Positions 25,208 to 37,950 of a stretch of DNA of 64,000 nucleotides are shown here, piece after piece (position 1 is the first letter of the stretch; each line of letters begins with the position of its first letter). Origin of the DNA: Paramarasmius palmivorus. Lineage: Eukaryota; Basidiomycota; Agaricomycetes; Agaricales; Marasmiaceae. The translations under genes and the position numbers were made by a program. The stretch covers positions 62,001 to 126,000 of the forward strand of contig JAYKXP010000037.1 of assembly GCA_037176845.1 (NCBI GenBank), given 5' to 3'. The notes beneath the pieces are model-generated. The model saw nothing but the letters and a program-made list of their open reading frames with translations. It was not told the origin of the DNA and made no database searches.

Positions 25208-26471
25208 ATGGCTGAACAAAAAGCCCTTTTACTCAAAGAAAAATGTGGACCTTTCGTCCTCGACACTCGACCGGTTCCCAAACCTGGGCCTGGAGAACTC
25301 TTAGTGAAAGTTCAAGCAACCGGTCTCAACCCCGTCGATTGGAAGATCCAGGAAACTGGACTATTGGTGGAGAGTTTTCCTGCTGTATTGGGGTCGGATA
25401 TCGCTGGAGATGTGGAAGAGTTGGGTGAAGGTGTCGATGCTGAGAAATTGCCGAAGGGTACAAGAGTGTGGGTTGCATGTTTCGTTTCTAAATAACTGGA
25501 TCCTTGACCTGTTTCTAGATTCTACCAAGGAAAATACGCGCCAGATACCGCTGGTTTTCAGCAATACTCGTTGATACCCGCAGACTTGGTTGCGAAGGTG
25601 CATACTTTGCTCTTTTCGCGGCTTTTTGAATCGGCTTTTGTTCAAGCACCTTACTCCAACAGATACCACCCAAGTTGACCTACTCTGAAGCTGCGTCAAT
25701 CCCTGTAGCATTTGTCTGTGCAGCCTACGGTCTATTCGCACCGAAACCATATGGTGGAGAACTAAATCCGGAATTTAACGAAGCAGTGAAGTTTGGCGGG
25801 GAAAGCAGCCTCGTCATTGGGGGAAGCACTTCAGTTGGACAGTATAGTGTGTTTTTCCTGTTTTCTGTCTTCGCGATGAAAGCTTACACTACACGTAGCC
25901 ATTCAACTTCTCCGCAAGGTTCTCGGCTTCAGCAAAGTCATCGTCTACGCATCTAAATCCTCAGAAGACTATCTCAAAAACCTTGGCGCGACCCATATCA
26001 TCGACAGACACGAAGTCTCTCTGCAGAATCTCCCCACACTCGTCCGTGAAATCTCGGCCGACTCACCTCTAAAGGTCGTCTACGACGCGTTCGGCACTGA
26101 AGGCCAAGATGACCTGGTCTCTCTACTGGCAGAGGGTGGTCTACTGTGCTCTGTCGACCCTAGAAGACCCGACGTTACCGAGAATGGGAAACGTGCTTTC
26201 GGAGTCTTTGGTGTAGTCCACTTCCCGACGCACCGGGAGTACGGCGTGAAGTTGATCAAGCAAATGGAACGATGGGTCGAGGAAGGTGTGATTGTAGTGA
26301 GTATTGAATTATACGATCAGTATGCCGATGCTAATCGCCACCACTCACCAGCCTAACCGGGTACGCGATCTTCCTAATGGTCTAGCGGAAATAGTCGAAG
26401 GTCTTGAAGCTGTCAAGAACAATAAGACAAATGGCTACAAATTGATTGCGCATCCCCAGGAGGTCGCCTGA
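25208..26471 (+). CDS. Medium-chain enoyl reductase-like oxidoreductase (LovC-type), copy 1
   Basis: Zinc-independent member of the MDR superfamily, close to the trans-acting enoyl reductases and quinone reductases of fungi. Exons near 25208-25470, 25521-25596, 25665-25843, 25896-26297 and 26353-26471. Motifs: the N-terminal GroES-like fold with LLVKVQATGLNPVDWKIQ and VLGSDIAGDVEELG; TYSEAASIPVAFVCAAYGLF; and a Gly-rich NADPH loop SLVIGGSTSVGQY that continues as AIQLLRKVLGF. Zinc-ligand cysteines are absent, as expected for this branch. About 350 residues. It is followed 384 bp later by a near-identical paralogue in the same orientation. Substrate unknown; a role in secondary metabolism is an inference from the neighbours. 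Confidence 0.87.
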
Positions 26472-26855
26472 TGGATATGATTGTGAAGCCACGCCATTTT
26501 TTTCAGATGTATGCAGTGCGAAGCACGAATGTACCTCTATACGAACGCAATATACTTTCAAAAACCTCTGCTCATACGCTGAGCTTTATTCTTTGGCGCC
26601 AAGTATAGTAGGACGCGTCCAAACTCCAAAGTAGGTATGAGAATCGCTCGCGCCGATGACACTCAAGTGCTTACTTCTGCAACCGTACTAGGAACGCACT
26701 TGGAAGAATAAGGAACAATCCACTCGTTCGAAGCGGCATTGAAAATTACACTGTGACACTCGTGATACTCTGAATTTTTCTTCAGCTTTCTTTGGCATTC
26801 GTCAGCTTTCCCTTAAATACTGCCAACACCATGATCAGGAATATCACCCCATCCC
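26472..26855. other. Spacer between tandem enoyl reductase genes
   Basis: About 384 bp with no open frame of note. It contains the 3' UTR of copy 1 and promoter of copy 2, with a CCTTAAATACTG element near 26812-26823, about 35-40 nt before the ATG, that may act as a TATA-like box. Confidence 0.35.
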
Positions 26856-28125
26856 ATGGCAGAACAAAAGGCGCTGTTGCTCAAGGAGAAATGTGGACCT
26901 TTGGTCCTCGGTACCCGACCGATCCCCAAACCGGGGCCCGGAGAGCTTCTGGTGAAGGTTCAAGCAGTAGGCCTCAACCCTGTCGACTGGAAGATTCAGA
27001 CATTCGGATTTGTAGTGGAAGAATATCCTACTGTGCTTGGCTCGGATATCGCCGGAGATGTGGAAGAGCTGGGTGAAGGCGTTGATGCCACCAAATGGCC
27101 AAAGGGTTCGAGGGTGTGAGTTGAGTGCAGATTTTGGTTTTGGATAGCTTAATCATTGCACTTTTCATAGCTTTTACCAAGGAAACTATATGACAAACAA
27201 CACCACTGGTTTTCAGCAGTACTCGTTAATACCTGCAGACTTGGTTGCAAAGGTGTGCACTCACGTCCCGGTTGAATCGACTGTTGTTCAAGCATCGTAT
27301 TCCAATAGACTCCACCCAAATTGACCTATTCTGAAGCTGCATCAATCCCCGTAGCATTTCTTTGCGCAGCCTACGGTTTATTCGCACCGAAACCATATGG
27401 TGGAGAATTGAATCCGGGATTCGACCAAGCAGTGAAATTTGGCGGGGAAAGTAGCCTCGTCATTGCTGGAAACACTTCAGTCGGACAGTATAGTACGTTT
27501 TTCCCATTTTCTGTCTTTATGACGGGAGCTCATGCTGTACATAGCCACCCAACTCCTCCGCAAGGTTCTCGGCTTCAGCAAAGTCATCGTCTATGCATCT
27601 AAAACCTCAGAAGACTATCTCAAAACCCTCGGAGCAACTCATATCATTGATAGGCATGCAGTATCCCTGCAGAACCTCCCCACGGTTATCCGCGACCTCA
27701 CGGTCGACTCACCTCTGAAGGTTGTCTTCGACGCGTTTGGCACGTCCGAGGGCCAAAATGGCTTAGTCTCTGTACTGGAAGAGGGGGGTCTACTGTGTTC
27801 TGTCGACCCCAGAACCATATCCGATATCACCGAGAATGGGAAACGTGCATTTGGCGTCATTGGTGTAGTTCACTTCCCAACGCATCGCGCGTACGGTGTC
27901 AAGTTGATCAAGCAAATGGAAAGATGGGTCGAGGAAGGTGTAATTGTGGTAAGTCAGACAGATACTTCTTGTGGATTTAGGGTGCTCATCTTCACTGCAC
28001 ATCAGCCTAATCGGGTTCGTGATCTTCCAGATGGTCTGGCAGGAATCGTCGAAGGTCTCGAGGCCGTCAAGAAGAACAAGACTGATGGATGCAAGTTAAT
28101 TGCGCACCCCCAGGAAAACCTTTAA
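26856..28125 (+). CDS. Medium-chain enoyl reductase-like oxidoreductase (LovC-type), copy 2
   Basis: Tandem paralogue of the gene at 25208 with the same exon layout (about 26856-27115, 27171-27255, 27311-27491, 27544-27948 and 28006-28125). The N-terminal block MAEQKALLLKEKCGP is identical to copy 1. The NADPH loop reads SLVIAGNTSVGQY, so Ala-Gly-Asn replaces Gly-Gly-Ser. The second exon differs most (NYMTNNTTGFQQ against KYAPDTAGFQQ), in the region lining the substrate pocket in this family. Coding exons are much more alike than introns, so both copies are probably under selection. It ends HPQENL. An upstream ATG at 26831 is out of frame, so 26856 is preferred. Confidence 0.87.
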
Positions 28126-28358
28126 TATATCTAATTGCAATGCCATGCCGTTTTTCTGATACAAGTAGCGCGAAGAATCAATGTACCTCTATCCGCATAA
28201 TGGACTATTATAAGAGTAACTTCTATTCATACCCCGTCACTACTAAGGGTCTTCGTACAGAGTTAAAATAGGCCAAGATCATACATATTACAATAAAGAA
28301 TAACGAAAAGTATTCGATCAAGAAGAGAACAATACATCTAGCAAGAAATTCCTTTCAT

Positions 28359-29612
28359 TCAAAGTCTTACGACGCTCCATCCTTCCCATCCATCTCTCCC
28401 GCCTAAACAATCTCCCTCAATAACCCGAAACTCGGATTCGAACCCTGTGTCCACATCGGGGTGCAATTTGTCCAGTATTGCAGCCACTATAATCCCTGCT
28501 GCCATCGGCGCCCAGTTCTTTGCGATGCATTGCAGGCGACCAGCTCCAAAAGCCAGTGTCCTTCGATCTTCTGTCATCTCCAGCCCTTCATGGCGCATTG
28601 GGTCGAAGACGTTGGAGGTTGGACCCCAGATATCTTGTGAATGGTGAACGGCCTCGATATCCGCTACTTCGGGGCGATAATGACGACCAATGACCCACTC
28701 CAAAAATCCTGGCAGATATCCAGACGGTACTGCTCGATGAATGCGGCGCGAGGGAGGATGTAGTCGTAGTACCTCTGTAATTACCGACTGTGCACTGGGC
28801 GTCCCGTCTTCCGCAGTTCTGAACTGTTTCATACTCCTCTCCTCTGCGAGTCGCGAAAAGGCGGACCTGTACTGGACGTTTCGGTGCGTATATGCGAGTG
28901 TCGTGGCGACTACTCTCCATAGTGTCTCCCATGTTGGGATCAGGAAATCCAGGGGATTGTCGAATTCGCTTTGATCACCGAACAGCCGAGCGAGGTGAAA
29001 GCGTAGTTGGTCCTTTAGCGCCTGATCTGGTTCATGGACTGTCTTCGAGAGGGTCCACAGCTGGGAAATGAGGGTACCGACTGCCCGTACGCTGATGGGA
29101 TCGAGATCTTCTGGATTACGGTCCACGCCTAGGAGTCCGATGAGAACAACCCGAATGGTTATATCCTGAATAAAAATATCGTATGGGGAACTGCTATGAG
29201 GTGCAGCCGGGAGAGATGTCTCTGCGGCCTCGGATGCTATATCAAAAAGGGTCGACCAACTTGTGACGCTATTCATGATCTTTACAGCTCGAGAACGGAA
29301 CTGTGAGTGTATATGGGGGTCCGCACTGACGAACGTATTGTTCAATCCGAAGGCCCGAACGAGGCGTTGGTTTGGAATAGAACGAGAAAGCAAAAGCGCT
29401 TGAATATCAGTGTTTGGTGGGTTCAAGAATAGTTCGGCTGCCTTCCAGGTTGTATAATGCTGACGACTGCCATGGCGCTCGCCATTACCCTCGCCTGTCT
29501 TTGTCAATGGTCCGGACAAAGACAGGCGAGGGTAAAGGCGAGCGGATATTGCGACGAACGCAACGGCGGCAGCGCAGGCGGTGATAAGTTGGTGACTGGA
29601 AAGGTCGAACAT
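28359..29612 (-). CDS. Cytochrome P450-like protein, intronless and short
   Basis: Single-exon 417-residue haem-thiolate protein, ER-anchored by an N-terminal helix (residues 8-25, ITACAAAVAFVAISARL). The ExxR motif is EVLR (280-283). The haem loop is FGAGRLQCIA (355-364) with Cys362; the Arg normally two residues before Cys (FGxGxRxC) is replaced by Leu. The I-helix segment ETLWRVVATTLAY has no AGxDTT-type oxygen-activation motif. About 80-100 residues shorter than a usual fungal P450. Other genes here are intron-rich, so lack of introns is unusual. A perfect 21-bp inverted repeat lies in codons 26-43. Clearly of P450 descent; whether it is a classical monooxygenase is doubtful. Neighbours are oxidoreductases. 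Confidence 0.85.
   Translation of the reverse strand: MFDLSSHQLITACAAAVAFVAISARLYPRLSLSGPLTKTGEGNGERHGSRQHYTTWKAAELFLNPPNTDIQALLLSRSIPNQRLVRAFGLNNTFVSADPHIHSQFRSRAVKIMNSVTSWSTLFDIASEAAETSLPAAPHSSSPYDIFIQDITIRVVLIGLLGVDRNPEDLDPISVRAVGTLISQLWTLSKTVHEPDQALKDQLRFHLARLFGDQSEFDNPLDFLIPTWETLWRVVATTLAYTHRNVQYRSAFSRLAEERSMKQFRTAEDGTPSAQSVITEVLRLHPPSRRIHRAVPSGYLPGFLEWVIGRHYRPEVADIEAVHHSQDIWGPTSNVFDPMRHEGLEMTEDRRTLAFGAGRLQCIAKNWAPMAAGIIVAAILDKLHPDVDTGFESEFRVIEGDCLGGRDGWEGWSVVRL
29485..29535. repeat. Perfect 21-bp inverted repeat (hairpin) in the P450 coding region
   Basis: Arms 29485-29505 and 29515-29535 are exact reverse complements, separated by a 9-nt loop (AATGGTCCG). The hairpin lies inside the open frame, encoding the residues just after the membrane anchor. 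No other repeat of this strength was seen in the window. Confidence 0.9.
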
Positions 29613-30304
29613 GGGTCTGTGATCCCCTAGGCCCCAATCATCAAGACTTTATACTCCATTTTGCTGTTATGGACCGAATAGGCAACCTATTAGAAGAGCT
29701 ATTGACTCGTGCTGGGACGGCTCCTTAGAAGCTAAGTTTGTCCTAATGCGATGCTTCTTGGGAAGATTCTAGAGACTACCGCCGCGAGTGCTGTCAGAAA
29801 TGAGCGCCTTTTGTACTGCGATTGACTGCGTACTTTTGTTCTAAGCGGGTCCAAGGTGACATTTCCCAAGACGCTTATTGTATGCATGTTATTTGAAGAC
29901 GGCCTGCGCAGCATAGCTATTGAGGAAATGACAGAGACCGCTAGTATTAAGCTTGATGTGGGTCCACAAGTTTTCTTTGTTTCCTGGTGCAAACAAAGGT
30001 AGCATCCCATGTTTGGTTGATGTCCTTGTAATGAGCGCTCCGCGTTTGTCACTATACTAGTCATCTTTTCGATGCCCGTTGTTCTTGAACAGCAGTCAAC
30101 TCGAAGGGCAGTCGGGCGCCAGCATGCCTAGGGTGGTAGGTACCACATAAGTTGATTATACCCTAATATCTTGTAACCCAGAGAAGATATTAAAACGAGC
30201 CCAGAACCAGCATGAGCTTGTGATGAAGGTCAGGAAAAGGTTGCATCGGCAATTGCCGGTCTCATCATGTCACAACATGACACGTAAAGTCTTCTCCCAC
30301 TTCG
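29613..30304. other. Intergenic, no gene recognised
   Basis: About 690 bp between divergent genes (P450 and the conserved unknown gene). A minus-strand open frame at 29732-30064 has no recognisable features. No clear TATA box for either gene. Confidence 0.4.
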
Positions 30305-31078
30305 ATGTCCCAGTTCCGTCCTCTGTCCGTCAAGCAAGAGCGAAGGCTCGTCGAGTACCTCGACGAAGAATTTATCAAGCTCACAAGAGGATACAAAAAG
30401 CGGTTGGTCGATAGAATTCTCCGTGATTCAAGTTCAATGACGAGTTATCTCAACACCTCTGGCAAAACCGCCAACTGAAGACTAGACCCCGACAGCCATG
30501 TTCCTACTCTTCCTTCATATCTGGAAGTTACACAAAAGCTCCTCTCTATGATCCTACAAATACCCCCCTTTGATCCGTCAACGTCTTTACGAACCACGTT
30601 TCTCCTTCGGCTCACGAGCGACGCTTTTAACGCTATACCAGGCTACACCCCGAATGCCCAGGATCTCCCTACATTGATTGACTGGCTAGACGACCTTGAT
30701 CAGGCCTGGCTAGTGGTGTTGAGGCTGCAGGTGTGGGACCCGAAGGAAGGAGCAGGTATTACTGTAGAGCTGTCGACGAATTCAAATGTCAGGTCGTCGC
30801 CAATCACCCAGACGGAGAGAACTCGATTGAAGAGTTTGCTTTTGGGTGCTGTGGAGATGCTTGAAGGTTGGATGGAATGCTTAGACGGCCGAACTGCGGA
30901 TGTTGATGGAGACGAGGAACAGGGTGATATGGAAGGTATGTTGGGGCGACTGGAAGTCCGAGATGGGTTCAATGATGTATTCTCGCGGACACTACGGGAG
31001 CTTGGACAATCGACAGCTATGGACACAGATCCTGATCTCAACATTTTTCACGAAGAGGCTGCAATGTCTTGCGGCTGA
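30305..31078 (+). CDS. Conserved fungal protein of unknown function
   Basis: Two exons, 30305-30402 and 30496-31078, join in frame through a 93-nt intron to give 226 residues. The N-terminus is MSQFRPLSVKQERRLVEYLDEEF and continues HVPTLPSYLEVTQKLLSMILQIPP. The central block TLIDWLDDLDQAWLVVLRLQVWDP is strongly patterned (helical, Trp-rich) and the frame is biased like real coding sequence. The C-terminal half is acidic. No signal peptide, membrane helix or catalytic motif is visible. I believe similar proteins occur across basidiomycetes, but I cannot attach a function. Confidence 0.7.
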
Positions 31079-31234
31079 GTGATTCGTCTCCATACTGAAC
31101 TTTTCGTGTCATTTAGGTAATGTGACCACTAAAGTATTAGGGTACTCATGTATGAATAGAATAAATATCGAAAGGAATGTACTAAGATTCAATGAATGTC
31201 CAGATCTGATGCTCAGCCATGGTTCCTAATGACC

Positions 31235-33464
<2,230 letters not shown>

Positions 33465-33506
33465 GTCTAGTTTGGTCTATGTCTCCACTGTGTTGACGCT
33501 CCTCCG

Positions 33507-33513
33507 TTTTATA
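33507..33513 (-). promoter_or_regulatory. TATA box of the solitary carboxylesterase gene
   Basis: TATAAAA on the minus strand, 43-49 nt upstream of the ATG at 33464. Confidence 0.6.
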
Positions 33514-34155
33514 GCTGATCAACCCCGAGACTCCCCGCCACCACCAGTCGCCGAATTTCAAGACTTGAAGACAAAGTATACGTCTCCTCCACGGCAGATG
33601 CGCGCGCTGATGAGAAGAAATTCCAAGAACGGTTTCGGAAGGCTGACCACCGGGCTAATCTAGCGACGGTGTGGTCGGTGTTATCGGATAGAGTAATTTC
33701 AAATGCCTCGACAATGAATGGGCTTTGCAGTACACATTGTGTTCGTGGACCTGAGATTCGTCAAATTTTGGCCAGTGAACCCGTACGATAAGTCTATCGA
33801 CCCTTTGCAGAATTGGCCAGCAAAATTTGAAAGGACTTGCAGGGTAGACGAGACGAGACGATGATGAGAGTTTGAATTAAAAATTAAAAATTGCCTGCCG
33901 AAGCAAGGCGCGTCAGACACAGCCGCCGAAGGGCGCTTAAGCTTCGGTTCGTATCCACATTCGTATATCCATGGGATACGCAATCCTTTGTTGTCACAGA
34001 CGGGATGTACACGTACATGAGATCACAAATCTACAGCTAGAAAGACAAGAAAGGAAGAAAAAGTATAAAACAGTCGCAGATCATCAAGATCTAGTACCCG
34101 AACCCAAGAGCTTCATCCTCATCTCGACACATCTTAAACGCTCCCAACCATCGCT
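33514..34155. other. Intergenic, no gene recognised
   Basis: Upstream of the carboxylesterase and downstream of the small secreted protein gene. Short frames only; an AT-rich AATTAAAAATTAAAAATTG stretch lies at about 33874-33892. Confidence 0.4.
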
Positions 34156-34611
34156 CTAATCCTTTCGCTTTCCGCCTCGACGACCTGACTTGGACTTCTT
34201 GTTGTCGGTCTTCATATGGCTCTCGGTGACCTGAGCCGATGGTATCGACTTGAACGTCACAGACGTGTTTGGCACGGCAGCTACCTTTGCAGGAGGCGCA
34301 ACGGATGAGGATTTAGGAGATGATGGAGGTACAGGCGCGTAATACCCATCGTGTGATAAAAACTCCTGTCCTACGGCTCTCGCTTTCTTGAAAGCGGTCT
34401 TCTTCGACAAGCGAGACTGGAATCGCGCAGCGCGATCGAGTTCCCTTCTATCAACGGCGCCAACAGATGGTTCGACTACTGATGAAGGGATCGAGTTGTA
34501 TCGGCGTCCGAGGAGTGTAAGCGGGCTGGATGCGATGTTTCTCGGTTTCAGAGGCATCGAGAGTACCACGGAAAGGGTGGATAGAAGCATGATAAACACG
34601 ACGAATTTCAT
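34156..34611 (-). CDS. Small secreted basic protein, unknown function
   Basis: Single-exon 151-residue frame. Residues 1-18 form a strong signal peptide (MKFVVFIMLLSTLSVVLS). The mature part is low in Cys, rich in Ser/Pro/Val/Lys, with dibasic sites (LGRRYNS, VDRREL) and a very basic tail (KKSKSGRRGGKRKD). The frame stays open 40 codons upstream, but the signal peptide starts exactly at the ATG at 34611, which decides the start. No family recognised. It could be a secreted effector-like or cell-wall-associated protein, or be processed at the dibasic sites; these are guesses from composition. Confidence 0.6.
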   Translation of the reverse strand: MKFVVFIMLLSTLSVVLSMPLKPRNIASSPLTLLGRRYNSIPSSVVEPSVGAVDRRELDRAARFQSRLSKKTAFKKARAVGQEFLSHDGYYAPVPPSSPKSSSVAPPAKVAAVPNTSVTFKSIPSAQVTESHMKTDNKKSKSGRRGGKRKD

Positions 34612-37600
34612 GGTGAGGTGAAGAATGAGCTTGGGCGAGATCGTAAAAAGTCGTCTGGAGTGTGGATAGAACTCGCTATCGAGATGAAAAGGTGGGCGGC
34701 TCTGCCTGATGAAGAATGGAGGACCCTGCACAGCGGGTTATAAGAAGGAAAATGTGGGCGTGATTGAATGAGAGGAAGGGAGGTGAAGAAGGGTGCTTCA
34801 CGCAGTGACTTGAGGATCCGTCGTGGTGGAAGGAAAGAAGAATTTACTTTGCAGTAAAAAATCTGACCCTGTTCGCTTGACGTACAAACTTGAACACGAT
34901 CACGATTTCTTCCTTTTTCGGTTCCCGCTGTCAATGTCAACTAAATCGTTTGCCACAAACTTCAAAAAAAATCTACAGAATGGGCGAGTTGCAATCGCGA
35001 AGGCAAACTTGCAACATATATTGAGCGAAACGTTCTCCGGTGGAAGGACTGAGGTATTGAAGTTATCGCGCGAACTCCGTGCGAACATGAGCACACCGAG
35101 AGGATCTGATAATCCCGCTAGGAACAGGGGAGAACAGGGGAGGTAAGTTGGGCTTCTGGAAGACGGGTAACCATCCAAGGAGATAGCACGACAGTGGCAA
35201 TTCGTCTTCTGTCCTTCTGGGCCTTGTCAATGATAATGCATCAGCTACAGTAGACTTCCGGAGTATGCGAAGTCGAAAATTGTAACACTGAATTTCAAGG
35301 TCGATGTACATAAGTAACCTCGGCGAAAAACATACCAAGAGAAAGAATATGTCTTGACATCGAAGCTGGGCCCACCGAGGCTTTTGCGGACAGAAGGGAT
35401 ACTCAGAGGCCAGTAAAAGGAAACAAAAGGTCGAATGGCGGTACATTGGCTTCCTTGAGCTTATTAGAAGCGTCCGAGCTAGAAAATCAAATCGAGGGGG
35501 CACTTGGCCGTTCTTGACGAGACACCCTACGACGAGTTTGCGTATTGCATTCGCTGTCGAGAGTCACCAGCGAGGGTCCCAGATGGAGGTACATGAATTG
35601 CAACACCTAGGTGTCCTATCGCAAGTCCCAAGAGCTCGATGCACTGTATTAGGATTCTGACAGGACTCATCAAAACGTTTACATCGAACAAACGGCAAAT
35701 ACCTAAATTACTTGGTAACCTGTTCTGCGGCCCAAGAGTGTAGATTTCATCCTTGTCAAGGAAAGAGTAAGCATCCGTTTTCAGTGGAAAGCCGTCAAAT
35801 CCAGTGTTCTGAGAGGGCATGAGGTCGATGTTCAGAGGAGAGAGTGGTGTGACAAGGCGTGACCGCGTGACCCTTAGTCTTCTGTGCATCTTCTTCGAAT
35901 CGACTCATTTTCTCAATCTCCTCTTGGGACCCAAAAGTCGTATCTAGAATCCTGAAAAGGTTCAGCCGTTGACTATGCTGCTGTCAATGCGCACAAAGCC
36001 TTTGAAACGCGTCAACTTACAAGCGAAAAGGGGGAACACGGATGAGGAGTCGCAATCACCTCGAATAACCAAGACGATGATTGGTGAGTGCCACATACAT
36101 GTTCACGAGTATCTTCCCAAACTAATCTGTCTTATTCTTACTCAGGGATGTCCAATTTGCGTGTCATATAGACTAGAAGCCCCTAGAGAGGGTCATCAGC
36201 GAAGACAACAAGATGGCCGTTCCCGTCTCGATCCTAGGCGAAATTCAGGCCATAGACCGCGGAGTCATGCATACGATAGGCTGGAGTGATGCTCCTCGTA
36301 CAGTGCCGAACATCGGGGTCGTTATGACGAGGGATAGCGACGTCGAAGAAGAGTGGGAGTAATGGCAAGAGTGTGGATAACTATCAGCTTGGGTAAGTTC
36401 ATTAGCCTCTTAGGTATCTGTTTAACACTGACTCGCAGCCTTAGCTCTCAATTACAGTGGTCAGGCACCGGTCGATATAGGCAATGTTACCGCACCGCAA
36501 CTATTCAAGATCTAGGAGTGTGCACGAATGCTGGAGCACGGGTATGGCACCGCTAAGGGAGAGGAGAGACCAACCTCCGTGCCTCAAGGACCTTGGAAGG
36601 CAAGAAACCGTGGCTGGAGTGGAGAGTAGCCCGTTGACGGAAACATCTGCTGGGACGTTAGTGAGGTTTCATCTTACCTACACTTGTCAGAATTAAATTG
36701 GAAATGTAGGGCCACTCCGGATCGCTCACAGTCGTAAAGTACGACAAGGTTCGCTTTTGCTGTCAATGGCGAACACTACATACCACAATTGGAACAAAGT
36801 CGAGAAGGCCGTTTAGTCAGTGAGCATGGCAATGTATACATATCATAAACATTCTGTCTAACATTGAAACCTAGTATCTTGATCGGCTGAAAGAGTTTCC
36901 TTCGTGCTAAGCAGTAACCTGGAACACATACGTTTTATCCCTGTCACATCGGTTTTCAGGTCTTCGGTTGTATTGAGAACAGAACAAAGCCACCCGCTAC
37001 GATTAACTCGGAAATAGGCTATTTACTTGTCAAGATTGAATGATACGTTCCCTTCCAATTACGACCACTACAATTACGAGCACCGATCGCTCGTATCAGC
37101 GAGATTGACCTTACTACGTTCAGTAGGTTACTTGGATGCCTTGAATGGTCGCAAAGCCAGGACCGACTTATTCGGAAGAACCTCAAACCGTCACCACTAT
37201 CTCGGCCTCTTCTCTCCACCGTTTCCGTTCAATCTCCGGATGAACCATTATCGCAGCGCAGGCAGATTGCATATGGAATACAATTCCCCGGACCGTGGCA
37301 TCGCTGGCCTCTCCCTGATAGCCTTTTGCATGTTCTGCCCCTGGTTGAAGGAAGATGGTGTTTGATTTGGGAGCGGGCAATTCTATTGACTGGTTCACGT
37401 TGGGTGCCACCTTCTTAGACACTTTCCTGATGCTTCCCTGTCCGCTCCCATCAGGGACGCGCAGTATTCAGTTCCGTCATTGTTTCCATAAGCTCCAATC
37501 CGATGCACGAAACTCACACTCTCGTTTCGAACCAGCCGATCCGCGTATCTGCCTCTTTCAAGAGGCTATCGAGTCTTTCTCGCCGAAAATCGTCAAAACC

Positions 37601-37950
37601 CGAGCTCGTTATCTATGTGCTCGAATAGAACCAATGCACGGTGTAAAACAAAGTGCCTATCAGGTTCTGGAGCAATATTCGGCACTCCGCAACAGTTTTG
37701 ATTTACGGAAGGAAATGGTAAATCATGTGCCCTTATCGTCTTACATACTTCCCGCTCTATCACGCCTACACACTTATCTGTTAACACACTTGTGGTGTTC
37801 GATAAAATTACTGGGGTCAAATGAGCCTTTCCATATATAATGGACCCGATTCTGTTCCACGAACCTTGCTTCCTCATCCCTAGCCATCACTGACGCCAGC
37901 ATTTAGCTGTTGACGTCGTTTTTCTCCACATTCACCTCTGATCTGTCACC
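34612..37950. other. 3.3-kb poorly coding region; possible decayed genes
   Basis: No complete gene could be built. Stretches that look partly coding are: minus 35527-35889, including NTGFDGFPLKTDAYSFLDKDEIYTLGP; minus 35063-35503; and plus 36196-36360, including VPVSILGEIQAIDRGVMHTIGW with the frame stopping soon after. They do not join into one reading frame and match no family I know. Frames at 37355-37840 look non-coding. A TATATAA lies at 37834-37840, about 115 nt before the MFS gene start. No terminal repeats or transposase motif were found. Confidence 0.45.

Noticed and set aside
35063..35503. Minus-strand 146-codon frame with an IFFLLVCFSPRLLMYIDL helix
   Set aside because: Isolated hydrophobic run with no neighbouring exon that continues it; treated as part of the poorly coding region.
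37355..37840. 161-codon plus-strand frame before the Dal5-type permease
   Set aside because: No recognisable domain, no supporting splice structure, and mixed composition; likely chance.
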